DNA from: Neptuniibacter sp. 1_MG-2023
GTDB lineage: Bacteria; Pseudomonadota; Gammaproteobacteria; Pseudomonadales; Balneatricaceae
Assembly: GCF_030547185.1 (NCBI RefSeq)
Contig: NZ_JAUOQR010000003.1
Span: 186,001-250,000, forward strand
Direction of reading: 5' to 3'
Length of the DNA stretch: 64,000 bases
The notes beneath the pieces were generated by a model, which did not search any database, was not told the DNA's origin, and saw only the letters and a program-made list of their open reading frames with translations. The position numbers were made by a program, and so were the translations under genes. Positions within the stretch are counted from its first letter, which is position 1. Each line of letters starts with the position of its first letter. Of this stretch, positions 38,478 to 47,958 are shown one piece after another.

Positions 38478-38506
38478 AAGAGCTAACCTCGATTAGGTTA
38501 GCTCTT
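38478..38506. terminator. Hairpin between convergent genes
   Basis: AAGAGCTAACCT (38478-38489) and AGGTTAGCTCTT (38495-38506) form a perfect 12-bp stem with a CGATT loop. It separates the SH3-protein gene from the convergent hydrolase gene. T-runs are weak on both sides, so termination efficiency is uncertain. Confidence 0.6.
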
Positions 38507-38551
38507 GCTACGCTGATTTAGAAATATGCATCAGCGAGGTTTATCTCTTAG

Positions 38552-39154
38552 TTAGTCAGGTACATTGCTGACAGCGGGAACAACTGCGGATGGCAGATCT
38601 GACAGTGCTGCCAGTGCAGCTTCTTGGATTTGAGCCGCTGGAACATCTTTTCCTGTTACTTTTGAAGGTAGGGCTCTTGTCGCTGTTGCTGATGCGACGA
38701 CTGTCGGGTTGTAACCTAATGTAAACGCTGCACGAGCGGTTGAATTCACGCACATGTGAGACATAAATCCGACCAATATCAGATTCTTAACCCCAGTTTT
38801 TTCAAGTAATTCATTGAGCTCTGTTTGTGCAAATGAATTAGGATAGTTTTTAGTGATTACTGCTTCACCCTCTATAGGTGCTACTACCTCAGCAATTTGA
38901 CCAATATGTTCATTTACATCGTAAGGTGTGCCTGGGCCTGCATCGTGTCTGATGTGGTAGATAGGTCTGCCTGCTTTACGGAAACGCTCTAAAAGCTTTC
39001 TACATTCAACTAAGGCTTCTTCTACACCCTCCAGTTTCATTATCCCTTCGCAATAGGTGTTTTGCGCATCAATAATAATCAGAGCGGATTCTTGTACTGA
39101 GCTTGCTTCATGTCCTAGACCAGCAAGATCGCGAATAGTGCTTAAGCTTGTCAT
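38552..39154 (-). CDS. Isochorismatase family cysteine hydrolase
   Basis: The 200-residue protein has the catalytic triad region of the family: Asp in ALIIIDAQNTYCEG, Lys in VITKNYPNSFAQTEL, and Cys in MSHMCVNSTARAAFTLGY. Members hydrolyse amides such as nicotinamide, N-carbamoylsarcosine or isochorismate. The substrate is not determined. It is transcribed divergently from a GlxA-type regulator that probably controls it. Confidence 0.9.
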   Translation of the reverse strand: MTSLSTIRDLAGLGHEASSVQESALIIIDAQNTYCEGIMKLEGVEEALVECRKLLERFRKAGRPIYHIRHDAGPGTPYDVNEHIGQIAEVVAPIEGEAVITKNYPNSFAQTELNELLEKTGVKNLILVGFMSHMCVNSTARAAFTLGYNPTVVASATATRALPSKVTGKDVPAAQIQEAALAALSDLPSAVVPAVSNVPD

Positions 39155-39234
39155 ATAAAATACCCTATCAATTGTTATGGCTGATTTAGTTTTATGTATG
39201 GAATAATCATTGGCTTATCGCTGTCTATTATTCG

Positions 39235-39249
39235 ATGATTTTAAATCAT
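39235..39249. promoter_or_regulatory. Palindrome in the hydrolase-glxA divergent region
   Basis: ATGATT-TTA-AATCAT is a perfect inverted repeat, 37 bp before the regulator start and 81 bp from the hydrolase start. A related ATCATT lies at about 39226. It is a candidate operator for the neighbouring AraC-type regulator. Confidence 0.4.
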
Positions 39250-39285
39250 ATACTGGGGGCATAATTGGCATAAAAGAGGTTGTAT

Positions 39286-40230
39286 ATGACAATAAAGCGG
39301 ATTGAAATAGGTATAGTGCATTATCCTGGTGCTTTATTGTCGGCAGTTCAGGGTATCGCTGAGCAGTTCTATCTGGCGAATCAGATCTGTCAGCAGCATG
39401 AGTTGGGTGAAGTGTTTAGTACTTCAATTTGCGTGAGTCAGCAGCTTGATGATGTTGATCATCATGGGGCATTTAAACCGCTTAATATTATTGTTTTACC
39501 ACCCTGTTTAGATGACAGTTATTATCTTAAGCCGCAGCCCTCTTTATTAGCTTGGTTAAAGCAGCAGCATAAAAATGGGGCCATAATTTGTTCTGTGTGT
39601 GCGGGGGCTTTTGTCTTGGCTGAAACGGGTCTATTGGATGGCCGTAAAGTGACGACTCATTGGGCGTTAGCGGATGATTTTGCTAAGCGCTTTCCTAATG
39701 TCATGCTTGAGACAAACAAGTTACTAATAAACGATACCGATATTATTACAGCGGGTGGTTTGATGAGCTGGATCGATTTGGGACTGGAGTTGGTTGCGCA
39801 ATTCACAAACTCAAAAGTGATGCGGCAGCTAGGGAAGTTTCTGATCGTTGATACGGGGCCGCGAGAGCAAAGTTATTATCAGAGCTTTTCGCCAAAATTA
39901 GACCATGGTGATGAGGCTATCATTAAAGCTCAGCACCAGTTGCAGCGTAATTTTAAGAATACGATTGTTATTCAACAGCTTGCTGAACATTCCCATTTAA
40001 CTGGGCGGACATTTTTACGGCGTTTTGTGAAAGCCACGGGGCTGAAGCCTACTCAATATTTGCAGCGTCTTCGTATTCAAAAAGCGTGTGAAATTATTGA
40101 GACAAGCACGACCTCTTTTGAGAACGTTGCAGCAGAAGTCGGTTATGAAGATTTAAGTGCTTTTAGGAAAACCTTTACTAAAATTACCGGCCAGACACCT
40201 AAAGAGTTTAAGAAACGCTTTGTAAAATAA
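39286..40230 (+). CDS. GlxA-type AraC family transcriptional regulator
   Basis: The 314-residue protein joins an N-terminal DJ-1/PfpI-like domain (GIVHYPGALLSAVQGIAEQF, CSVCAGAFVLAETGLLDGRK, THWALADDF) to a C-terminal AraC double helix-turn-helix (LAEHSHLTGRTFLRRFVKAT, VAAEVGYEDLSAFRKTFTKI, TGQTPKEF). This is the GlxA architecture. ATG 39286 was chosen, with AGAGG 7 bp upstream. It is divergent from an isochorismatase-like gene, a common pairing that suggests control of amide or nitrogen metabolism. Confidence 0.9.
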   Translation: MTIKRIEIGIVHYPGALLSAVQGIAEQFYLANQICQQHELGEVFSTSICVSQQLDDVDHHGAFKPLNIIVLPPCLDDSYYLKPQPSLLAWLKQQHKNGAIICSVCAGAFVLAETGLLDGRKVTTHWALADDFAKRFPNVMLETNKLLINDTDIITAGGLMSWIDLGLELVAQFTNSKVMRQLGKFLIVDTGPREQSYYQSFSPKLDHGDEAIIKAQHQLQRNFKNTIVIQQLAEHSHLTGRTFLRRFVKATGLKPTQYLQRLRIQKACEIIETSTTSFENVAAEVGYEDLSAFRKTFTKITGQTPKEFKKRFVK

Positions 40231-40248
40231 CGCGTTTTACAGTAGCTA

Positions 40249-41913
40249 TCAGGACTTTTTGAAGATTTTTGTCAGAAGATGGTTTGCTTGTTTTTGTAAG
40301 AGTGCTTGATGCTTTGGTGTGACTTTAAGCAGCAATACTTTATCTTCATCTTCTCGGCGAATATCCGCTTGTTCCAGCAAGGCGCGTTTTAGTAAAGGCG
40401 CTTCGGTCAGGGCTGTATGGCTAATTAGTTCGTTGCTGTTTGTGGTGCGGGTGAGGAAATGAGCTTCCTCTTTGACTAAAGGATATTTGTCATAATGCCC
40501 ACGTGATAGGGACATTTGTAGGCTAAGAACAGGCTGAAAACCTTTAATTCTTGCTTGGTTGAATCCTTTATATAAGAGACTAAAAAGTATGGCTGCGCAT
40601 AGTGCGTTTATGCCATGACTATCGTTGCTGTCTCGTAATTCAAAACGTAGCAGTATGTCGTTATTTTCTAGCTGTTCAGACTCGCCATTATAAATTCGCG
40701 CGACCTGTTTAGCTAAATGTAAGTAGACATTGAGCAGGGTCGCTTTTTCATCAGGGGGCATATTATCTGAGCTGGCTGTATTGCTATCTATGTAGAACAG
40801 GTAAATGGCATCTTGAGGTGCTAGAAATAACTCCAACTCATCTTCAAATGAATAGAGCCCAAGCTGGATCTCTTTTCGCTCGCGCGTTTCATCCGACATT
40901 GATTCTTTGAATAGCGGATTTTTGGTTTTTGTTGGGCTTTCGTCGGCATTGCCCTGTTTTTTATCAATAAGCTCCTCTTCAACGGAGAACTCATCTGGGC
41001 TTGCAGTATCTTCAGCGGGCTCTAAATCTTGTGGGTGATGCTCGAATTTTGGCATCTGCGGAGCATTACTATGTTCCGGTTTGAGTAGATCAACAAGAGA
41101 TTCGGTGTGCAGTTGGTCGTCTTGTGCGGCGTCGTTGTAAGAGTCCGCTTCCTCTTCCGGTTGCGTTACCGTTTCTCGCCGGGGGTGGACATTAGCAGTG
41201 GTTTCAGGAGTTGTATCTACTTCCTTCAATGCTGATTCTGTGCCGCTTTCTGTCGATATAGGTGTGTCTTTGCTTGAGAGGGGGCTTTCTTCTGTCGCAT
41301 TAATGTCGCTAAAGCGCCCTTCATTTTGTATAGCTAAAGATTCAGAGAATGTTAGACCGGATAAACGATCAGATGCGGGGTCGTCCGGTGTTTGCTCCTC
41401 CTGTTCATCGGCTGCTGGATAGTGCCCAAAGTACCAAATAGCGAGTAATGACAAGAGAGCTATTACACAAGCTAGAAAGAGTAGAGGCCAGAACTGACTG
41501 CGTAGAGCTTTTTTGAGTGGGTCAGGGGTTAGCCATAAAGTGACTGTAGCAATGGTTTTCTCTTGCTGTATAAGTCGCTGTTGTAATTTTATGTCGTTTG
41601 CTTCGCCGGATCTGGCGATAATTACCCCGGATTGATCGGCTACTTGTAAACCTTTGATATAGGGAATCTGTTGCAGTTCATTTAAAAGGTAATTAAGGCT
41701 GACGCGATCATTTGAGAGGAGTAGCGGGCGAATTAAAATATCGCTTTGCTGGGCAAGTGCCTGACCTAAATGTTGGGTTTCACTTTCAGCTTGCCTCGCA
41801 GTAGAGAACTGCATGAAAAGGATGCCAAGGCTTAACCCTGAAAATAGAATTAAGCCGACAATAACCAGAAGGTTTTGTCTTGAACGGTTGTTTTTGAATC
41901 GGCTTAATGTCAC
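40249..41913 (-). CDS. Membrane protein with periplasmic sensor-like N-terminus and degenerate cyclase-like C-terminus
   Basis: This 554-residue protein is not one I recognise. Two membrane segments (about residues 16-34 and 138-160) bracket a periplasmic region with Gln-rich helices resembling AhpA/YtjB-like sensor domains. A long acidic, Glu/Asp/Ser-rich linker (about 170-335) follows. The C-terminal 200 residues (DAIYLFYIDSNTASSD, RIYNGESEQLENNDILLRFE, QMSLSRGHYDKYPLVKEEAH) have the strand-helix order of class III nucleotide cyclases, but I see no convincing catalytic Asp pair. This could be a non-catalytic cyclase-homology domain. The fold assignment is inference. Confidence 0.6.
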   Translation of the reverse strand: MTLSRFKNNRSRQNLLVIVGLILFSGLSLGILFMQFSTARQAESETQHLGQALAQQSDILIRPLLLSNDRVSLNYLLNELQQIPYIKGLQVADQSGVIIARSGEANDIKLQQRLIQQEKTIATVTLWLTPDPLKKALRSQFWPLLFLACVIALLSLLAIWYFGHYPAADEQEEQTPDDPASDRLSGLTFSESLAIQNEGRFSDINATEESPLSSKDTPISTESGTESALKEVDTTPETTANVHPRRETVTQPEEEADSYNDAAQDDQLHTESLVDLLKPEHSNAPQMPKFEHHPQDLEPAEDTASPDEFSVEEELIDKKQGNADESPTKTKNPLFKESMSDETRERKEIQLGLYSFEDELELFLAPQDAIYLFYIDSNTASSDNMPPDEKATLLNVYLHLAKQVARIYNGESEQLENNDILLRFELRDSNDSHGINALCAAILFSLLYKGFNQARIKGFQPVLSLQMSLSRGHYDKYPLVKEEAHFLTRTTNSNELISHTALTEAPLLKRALLEQADIRREDEDKVLLLKVTPKHQALLQKQANHLLTKIFKKS

Positions 41914-42054
41914 AGGGCAAAATTAGCTCAAAATAGATCGAAAGTCAGATAATAACAGTTCATAACGGCGAGTGTGAATATCAATTGCATTCTGACCATG
42001 ACCCCGCGTTGTCAGGCAGGTATAATACTGGGCTTAATGATAGGAAGGACGGCG

Positions 42055-43311
42055 ATGAACGTACAAGAATATATGATCGAATTAGGCGAGAACGCACGTG
42101 ATGCGGCTCGTTTAGTAGCAAAAGCAGATACTAACCTGAAAAATCAGGCTCTGTTGGCCATGGCTGATGCAATCGATAGTAGCCGACCGGAACTACATGC
42201 AGCGAATGCTATAGACCTAGAAGGTGGTCGTAATAACGGTTTAGATTCAGCGATGTTAGACCGTTTGGAGCTAACTGATGCTCGAATCGATACAATGATC
42301 GAAGGTCTTCGTCAGGTGGCGACACTGCCTGATCCTGTTGGCGCGATTAATGATCTTAAATACCTGCCAAGTGGTATTCAGGTGGGTAAAATGCGTGTGC
42401 CTCTCGGTGTCATTGGTATTATTTATGAGTCTCGTCCTAATGTAACGGTTGAGGCGGCAAGTTTGTGTCTTAAATCGGGGAACGCAACGATTTTGCGTGG
42501 TGGTTCCGAAGCGATTAATTCCAACCGAGCTGTCGCTAACTGTATCAAAAAAGGTTTAAAGCTAGCAGGTTTGCCTGAAAATGCGGTGCAAGTCGTTGAA
42601 ACGACTGATCGTGAGGCGGTAGGGCAGATGATTACTATGCCTGAATATATAGATGTTATTGTGCCGCGTGGTGGTAAAGGGCTGATTGAGCGCGTTAGTC
42701 GCGATGCGAAAGTTGCTGTTATCAAACACCTTGATGGTATCTGCCATGTTTATATTGATGATCAGGCTGATGCGGGTAAAGCGGTTAATATTGCGTTAAA
42801 TGCTAAAACTCACCGCTATGGCACCTGTAATACGATGGAAACGCTGTTGGTGAATAGCTCGATTGCTGAGGAAATTCTATCTGAGCTGTCTGAACGTTAT
42901 CAGGCCGCGGGTGTCGAATTGAGAGGCTGTGAGCGTACCCGTAAGCTGCTTCCGCATATTAAATTAGCGACAGAAGAGGATTGGAGTACTGAGTACCTTG
43001 CTCCTGTTTTGTCGATTAAATTGGTTGATAGCATGGATGAAGCTATTCTCCATATTAATCGTTATGGGTCGCACCATACGGATTCAATCGTGACTGAAAA
43101 CTACACTAAATCACGGGCATTCCTACGTGAAGTGGATTCCAGTTCGGTGATGGTGAATGCATCAACGCGTTTTGCGGATGGTTTTGAATATGGTTTAGGG
43201 GCTGAGATCGGTATCTCTACTGATAAGATCCATGCCCGTGGCCCAGTGGGTCTTGATGGATTGACCTCAGAAAAATATGTTGTTCTAGGTGATGGTCATA
43301 TCAGGCAGTAA
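42055..43311 (+). CDS. proA: Gamma-glutamyl phosphate reductase
   Basis: At 418 residues, it has the catalytic Cys in [15 protein letters not shown], the NADPH site ([33 protein letters not shown]), [11 protein letters not shown] and the C-terminal [20 protein letters not shown]. It reduces gamma-glutamyl phosphate to glutamate semialdehyde in proline synthesis. ATG 42055 has AAGGA upstream. The longer frame from 41974 lacks support. proB is not adjacent. nadD follows after 7 bp, as in pseudomonads. Confidence 0.97.
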   Translation: MNVQEYMIELGENARDAARLVAKADTNLKNQALLAMADAIDSSRPELHAANAIDLEGGRNNGLDSAMLDRLELTDARIDTMIEGLRQVATLPDPVGAINDLKYLPSGIQVGKMRVPLGVIGIIYESRPNVTVEAASLCLKSGNATILRGGSEAINSNRAVANCIKKGLKLAGLPENAVQVVETTDREAVGQMITMPEYIDVIVPRGGKGLIERVSRDAKVAVIKHLDGICHVYIDDQADAGKAVNIALNAKTHRYGTCNTMETLLVNSSIAEEILSELSERYQAAGVELRGCERTRKLLPHIKLATEEDWSTEYLAPVLSIKLVDSMDEAILHINRYGSHHTDSIVTENYTKSRAFLREVDSSSVMVNASTRFADGFEYGLGAEIGISTDKIHARGPVGLDGLTSEKYVVLGDGHIRQ

Positions 43312-43318
43312 TGATCAT

Positions 43319-43969
43319 ATGAGCGTTAATGCTTACGTGTTTATGGGTGGAACCTTTGATCCTATCCATAATGGCCATTTAAGAACGGCTTTAGAACTTC
43401 AACAATGGATGGGAGTAGAGAAGGTATGTTTAATTCCTTCTAGAGATCCTGTTCATCGTAAAACGCCAGGTCGAACAGCTGAACAGCGGCTGGAAATGGT
43501 TGAGTTAGCGGTGGCTGATGAGCCTGCTTTAGCAGTGGATAAGCGAGAAGTGCTGTCCACTCAACCATCATACTCATTGCATACATTGGAATCGTTGCGT
43601 CGTGAGTTAGGCGAAAACGTATCACTTTGTATGATAATGGGGATGGATGCCTATCAGACATTACCCCATTGGCATGAGTGGCGGCGTTTTACGGATTTTG
43701 CACATCTGCTGGTGGTCAAGCGGCCTGGTTACAGCTTGCCCCAATGTGATGTGCTGAATGAATTTACAGAAAAACACCAAACGACAAGTTTACAGCAAGT
43801 GTTATCGACCCCTGCTGGTTGTGTGCTTTTCCATGAGCTGACACCTATTGGGGTTTCAGCGACTCAGATTCGCCAAACTATAGCGCAAGGGCACTCCCCG
43901 CGTTATCTGTTTCCAGATCAAGTTTGGCAATATATCCAAGACAACCGTCTTTACGGTTTAACTAATTGA
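43319..43969 (+). CDS. nadD: Nicotinate-nucleotide adenylyltransferase
   Basis: The 216-residue nucleotidyltransferase has GGTFDPIHNGHLR (GTFDPxHxGH) near the N-terminus and GVSATQIRQ near the C-terminus (SxTxxR-like). It makes deamido-NAD from nicotinate mononucleotide. The family start MSVNAYVFMGGTFDP fits ATG 43319. The upstream frame only reads through the proA end. Confidence 0.96.
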   Translation: MSVNAYVFMGGTFDPIHNGHLRTALELQQWMGVEKVCLIPSRDPVHRKTPGRTAEQRLEMVELAVADEPALAVDKREVLSTQPSYSLHTLESLRRELGENVSLCMIMGMDAYQTLPHWHEWRRFTDFAHLLVVKRPGYSLPQCDVLNEFTEKHQTTSLQQVLSTPAGCVLFHELTPIGVSATQIRQTIAQGHSPRYLFPDQVWQYIQDNRLYGLTN

Positions 43970-43978
43970 AGCGAAATA

Positions 43979-44311
43979 ATGCAAACTGAAAAAGTAATTG
44001 AGATTGTTCATAACGCCCTTGAAGATATGAAAGCAAAAGAGATCGTGGATCTTGATGTGCGAGGCCGCTCAACCGTTACCGATTATATGGTTATAGCTAG
44101 TGGTACCTCTAAACGTCATGTGGGAGCTATTGCCGAAGAGGTCGGAATCCAAATTAAAGCGGCAGGTCTTCTACCTTTAGGTTCAGAAGGGCAAAGTGTT
44201 AGTGATTGGATACTGGTCGACTTAGGTGATGTGGTTGTCCATATTATGATGCCTGATGCGCGTGAGTTTTATGATTTAGAGCGCCTATGGGGCGTTGAAA
44301 AAGACGCATAA
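43979..44311 (+). CDS. rsfS: Ribosome silencing factor RsfS
   Basis: The 110-residue protein matches RsfS/Ybe[56 protein letters not shown] and YDLERLW. It binds L14 and blocks 30S-50S joining when nutrients fall. It starts 9 bp after nadD and is followed by rlmH in the standard order. Confidence 0.97.
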   Translation: MQTEKVIEIVHNALEDMKAKEIVDLDVRGRSTVTDYMVIASGTSKRHVGAIAEEVGIQIKAAGLLPLGSEGQSVSDWILVDLGDVVVHIMMPDAREFYDLERLWGVEKDA

Positions 44312-44319
44312 AACTTTTT

Positions 44320-44787
44320 ATGAAAATTCGGATCATAGCTATTGGTGGAAAGATGCCTTCATGGGTTAATGAAGGTTATCGTGAGTATGAAAAGCGTCTG
44401 CCGAATGACTTTCAATTAGAGATGATTGAATTGCCTTTAGGCCACCGCGGTAAAAGCAGTGATATAGCTAAAGCAAAAAAGCAGGAGGGTGACCAAATGC
44501 TTGCGGCTATTCCTAAAGGGGATCGGGTTATTGCTTTAGAGGTGCTTGGCAAAAACTGGTCAACGGAGCAACTTGCTGCTCAAGTGGAAGATTGGCGTAT
44601 GGATGGGCGTAATATTAGCTTGTTGATAGGTGGACCTGATGGTTTAGATAGCCGTTGTTCCGCTATTGCGGATCAAAAGTGGTCCCTTTCTGCATTAACT
44701 CTACCCCATCCGTTGGTTCGTGTGATGTTAGCTGAGCAACTTTATCGTGCTTGGACTGTCATTCAAGGGCACCCCTACCATAAATAA
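44320..44787 (+). CDS. rlmH: 23S rRNA pseudouridine-1915 N3-methyltransferase RlmH
   Basis: The 155-residue SPOUT enzyme shows [45 protein letters not shown] and the C-terminal [20 protein letters not shown] with the final YHK. It methylates pseudouridine 1915 in helix 69 of 23S rRNA. It is 8 bp after rsfS, in the operon leading to mrdA. Confidence 0.97.
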   Translation: MKIRIIAIGGKMPSWVNEGYREYEKRLPNDFQLEMIELPLGHRGKSSDIAKAKKQEGDQMLAAIPKGDRVIALEVLGKNWSTEQLAAQVEDWRMDGRNISLLIGGPDGLDSRCSAIADQKWSLSALTLPHPLVRVMLAEQLYRAWTVIQGHPYHK

Positions 44788-44827
44788 TGTTTATTAATTT
44801 ACCTATAGAGAAGAAGCGCTGACGTAT

Positions 44828-46723
44828 ATGGGAGCAGAACGCTTAAAAGATCACTCAAAAGAGAGTCGCACATTTAAAGTGCGTGCCGTTTTGGCCTTTT
44901 TTGTTGTGGTTGTGATGTTGTGTGTACTCGTTGGCCGACTCTATTACCTCCAGGTTGTAGAGCATGATCGCTACGCCGCTATGTCGGAAGCTAATCGTGT
45001 TCAATTGCAACCGGTGCCGCCGACCCGGGGGCTTATTTATGATCGTAACGGTGTATTGCTGGCTGATAACCGGCCTAGCTATAGCGTTACTATTTTAAAA
45101 GAGGAGGTGGAAGATCTAGACACCACCTTAACTGAACTACGCTCTTTAATCCCTATGACTGAGCGTGAGGTTGAGAGTTTTAAAAAACGTTTAAAGCAAC
45201 GTCGTCGTCCTTTTGAATCTATTCCGGTGCGTTTTCGTTTAACTGAGGATGAGATTGCTAAGATCTCAGTGAACTATCACCGTTTACCCGGCGTGCGAGT
45301 GGAGGCGGAGCTGATCCGTTACTACCCTTATGGTAAATCTTTGGTGCATGCGATGGGGTATGTCGGACGTATCAATGAGAAAGAACTTGGTCGTGTTGAT
45401 CCTACTAATTACGCTGCAACCCATTACATAGGTAAGCTGGGTATTGAGAAGTTTTATGAAGATGAACTTCATGGCGAAGTGGGGTTCCAGAAAGTAGAAA
45501 CAAATGCGCGTGGGCGCGTTATGCGTGTATTGGAGCGCCGTGATCCAAGGCCTGGTAAAGATATTGTTTTAAACCTTGATCTGCGTTTACAGCAAATAAC
45601 TGAAAAATTGATAGAAGGATATCGCGCATCTATAGTCGCGATTGAACCTAAAACAGGTGGGATTTTAGCACTGGTATCTACACCCGCTTATGATCCAAAT
45701 ATGTTTGTTACGGGGATCTCTTCAAAAAACTATAACGCTTTGCGTGAATCTCCTGACCTACCTTTATTTAACCGCGCGATCCGCGGTCGCTATCCCCCAG
45801 GTTCAACTATTAAGCCTATGATCGCATTGTCAGCGATTGATAGTGGCATTGTGACGCCAAGTTATACGATTTTTGATCCCGGTTGGTATTCGTTGACCCA
45901 TGGCGGTCGTAAATACCGAGACTGGAAAAAAGTGGGTCATGGTCGGGTTAATATGTACGACGCGATTGCCCAATCATGTGACACTTGGTTTTACGATGTA
46001 TCTCATAAGATGGGGGTAGACCCCATGTCAAAATATTTAGGTATGTTTGGTTTTGGTCAAGTAACAAGTCTTGACCTTCCTGAAGCTTTAGGTGCTATTT
46101 TGCCCTCAAAAGAGTGGAAGCGAAAAGCCCGTAAAACACCCTGGTATACAGGTGATTCCCTTAACATGAGTATTGGGCAGGGGTTCTTTGTTGCGACCCC
46201 TCTACAGTTGGCAACGGCAATGGCCGTTATTGCTAATCGTGGTGAGTGGGTGCCTCCGCATATGCTCAAGGGGACGAAAAAGATCAATGATGCAGGGGCC
46301 GAGGTATTAGAGCCTGCTGATTTCTCTGACGGCAAACCAACCCCCGCCGATGTTGTGTTAAATGATGATAAGCATTGGGATGATATTATCAAAGGTATGC
46401 GCGATGTTATGCATTCCAAACATGGTACCGCCAGACGGTCGGGTGCTAATTCCAGTTATGAGATTGCAGGTAAAACAGGGACAGCTCAAGTGGTTGGTAT
46501 TAAACAGGATGCGGTTTATGACGCTGAAAAATTAGCAGAAATTCACCGTGACCATGCCTTGTTTGTTGCCTTTGCGCCGGTTGATGACCCTAAAATTGCT
46601 ATCGCCGTTATCGTTGAAAATGGTGGCGGTGGCTCAAGTACTGCAGCACCTATTGCGCGTAAGATCCTTGATGCGTATCTCTTAGGTACAGATCCATTAG
46701 TTGAGGATCAAGATGATAAATAA
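44828..46723 (+). CDS. mrdA: Penicillin-binding protein 2
   Basis: The 631-residue elongation transpeptidase has one membrane segment (about residues 23-43), the dimerisation/pedestal domain with PPTRGLIYDRNGVLLADNRP, and the transpeptidase domain with the active Ser in PPGSTIKPM (SxxK), SCD in AQSCDTWFYDV (SxN) and AGKTGTAQV (KTG). It works with RodA in side-wall peptidoglycan synthesis. RodA's gene overlaps its end. Confidence 0.97.
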   Translation: MGAERLKDHSKESRTFKVRAVLAFFVVVVMLCVLVGRLYYLQVVEHDRYAAMSEANRVQLQPVPPTRGLIYDRNGVLLADNRPSYSVTILKEEVEDLDTTLTELRSLIPMTEREVESFKKRLKQRRRPFESIPVRFRLTEDEIAKISVNYHRLPGVRVEAELIRYYPYGKSLVHAMGYVGRINEKELGRVDPTNYAATHYIGKLGIEKFYEDELHGEVGFQKVETNARGRVMRVLERRDPRPGKDIVLNLDLRLQQITEKLIEGYRASIVAIEPKTGGILALVSTPAYDPNMFVTGISSKNYNALRESPDLPLFNRAIRGRYPPGSTIKPMIALSAIDSGIVTPSYTIFDPGWYSLTHGGRKYRDWKKVGHGRVNMYDAIAQSCDTWFYDVSHKMGVDPMSKYLGMFGFGQVTSLDLPEALGAILPSKEWKRKARKTPWYTGDSLNMSIGQGFFVATPLQLATAMAVIANRGEWVPPHMLKGTKKINDAGAEVLEPADFSDGKPTPADVVLNDDKHWDDIIKGMRDVMHSKHGTARRSGANSSYEIAGKTGTAQVVGIKQDAVYDAEKLAEIHRDHALFVAFAPVDDPKIAIAVIVENGGGGSSTAAPIARKILDAYLLGTDPLVEDQDDK

Positions 46724-47858
46724 TCGCGAGTTTGAGCGTTATATGCCAGAAGCGCATGACCATCTGCGTCAAAGGCCTAGTCTTTGGAGTTACACGCGCT
46801 TAGATGGTTGGCTGTTGTTGCTTCTTTTTTTATTGTGTGGATTTGGTTTATTTATTCTATATAGCGCTTCAGGCCAAGATATAGGCTATGTCACGCGCCA
46901 AGCGATACGTATGGGTGCGGGTTTTGTTGTGATGGTTTTTTTAGCCCAGTTAACGCCACGTTTTTTTGGCCGCTGGGCTCTTTGGCTCTATGTTATAGGC
47001 GTACTATTACTGGTATGCGTAATGCTATTTGGGGTTGGCGCTAAAGGTGCACAACGCTGGATAGCTTTACCTGGGTTCAGATTCCAGCCTGCTGAAATTA
47101 TGAAGTTGATTCTGCCCCTAACGGTTGCCTATTACTTGGCCCATCGCTCTCTTCCGCCTAGTTTTAGGCATATATTTATTAGTTTAGTGCTGATTGCTGT
47201 ACCGACTGTGCTGATTATGAAACAGCCCGATTTAGGTACATCCCTACTGATCGCCGCATCTGGGGTGTTTGTTCTTTTACTGTCGGGTATTTTGTGGCGA
47301 TATATTTTTATAGCTGTAGGTGTTGGAGCCGCGGCATTGCCTGGTTTGTGGGCAGTGATGAAAGATTATCAGAGGCAGCGTGTTCTTACCTTTCTTGATC
47401 CGGAGAGCGACCCGTTAGGTTCAGGTTGGAATATTATTCAATCCAAGACGGCTATAGGTTCGGGAGGCATTGATGGCAAAGGTTGGCTAAGTGGCACACA
47501 ATCCCAGTTAGATTTTTTGCCTGAATCCCATACGGATTTTATTATTGCAGTGGTTGCTGAGGAACTTGGCTTCATTGGTGTACTCATACTTTTAACCTTG
47601 TATGTGTTGATCATTGCTAGAGGGCTGGTGATAGCCGCAAGGGCTCCGGATAGTTTCGGACGTTTGTTAGCTGGCAGTTTAACCTTAACGTTCTTTGTGT
47701 ATGTTTTTGTAAATATAGGTATGGTTAGTGGTTTGTTACCGGTTGTGGGTGTGCCACTTCCTATGGTTAGCTATGGGGGGACATCTATTGTTACGCTTAT
47801 GGCTGGATTTGGAATGATCATGTCGGTTTATAGCTATAGAACCATGCTTTTAAAGTAA
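46713..47858 (+). CDS. rodA: Rod shape-determining glycosyltransferase RodA
   Basis: The 381-residue SEDS protein has about ten membrane segments, with LYSASGQDIGYVTRQ, GAQRWIALPGFRFQPAEIMK, MKQPDLGTSLLI, FLPESHTDFIIAVVAEELGF and LPMVSYGGTSIVTLMAGFGM. It polymerises glycan strands with PBP2. Start at ATG 46713 with GAGG 6 bp upstream, overlapping mrdA by 11 bp, which suggests translational coupling. Confidence 0.97.
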   Translation: MINNREFERYMPEAHDHLRQRPSLWSYTRLDGWLLLLLFLLCGFGLFILYSASGQDIGYVTRQAIRMGAGFVVMVFLAQLTPRFFGRWALWLYVIGVLLLVCVMLFGVGAKGAQRWIALPGFRFQPAEIMKLILPLTVAYYLAHRSLPPSFRHIFISLVLIAVPTVLIMKQPDLGTSLLIAASGVFVLLLSGILWRYIFIAVGVGAAALPGLWAVMKDYQRQRVLTFLDPESDPLGSGWNIIQSKTAIGSGGIDGKGWLSGTQSQLDFLPESHTDFIIAVVAEELGFIGVLILLTLYVLIIARGLVIAARAPDSFGRLLAGSLTLTFFVYVFVNIGMVSGLLPVVGVPLPMVSYGGTSIVTLMAGFGMIMSVYSYRTMLLK

Positions 47859-47958
47859 GGATTAGCAAGCGGTATAGTTTAGGTTGTATAAACCTGTGTT
47901 AACTGGATCAAGTATCTGAGTTGTGATCTGTTTATGGATTTTTTATTGGGAGTTTAGA

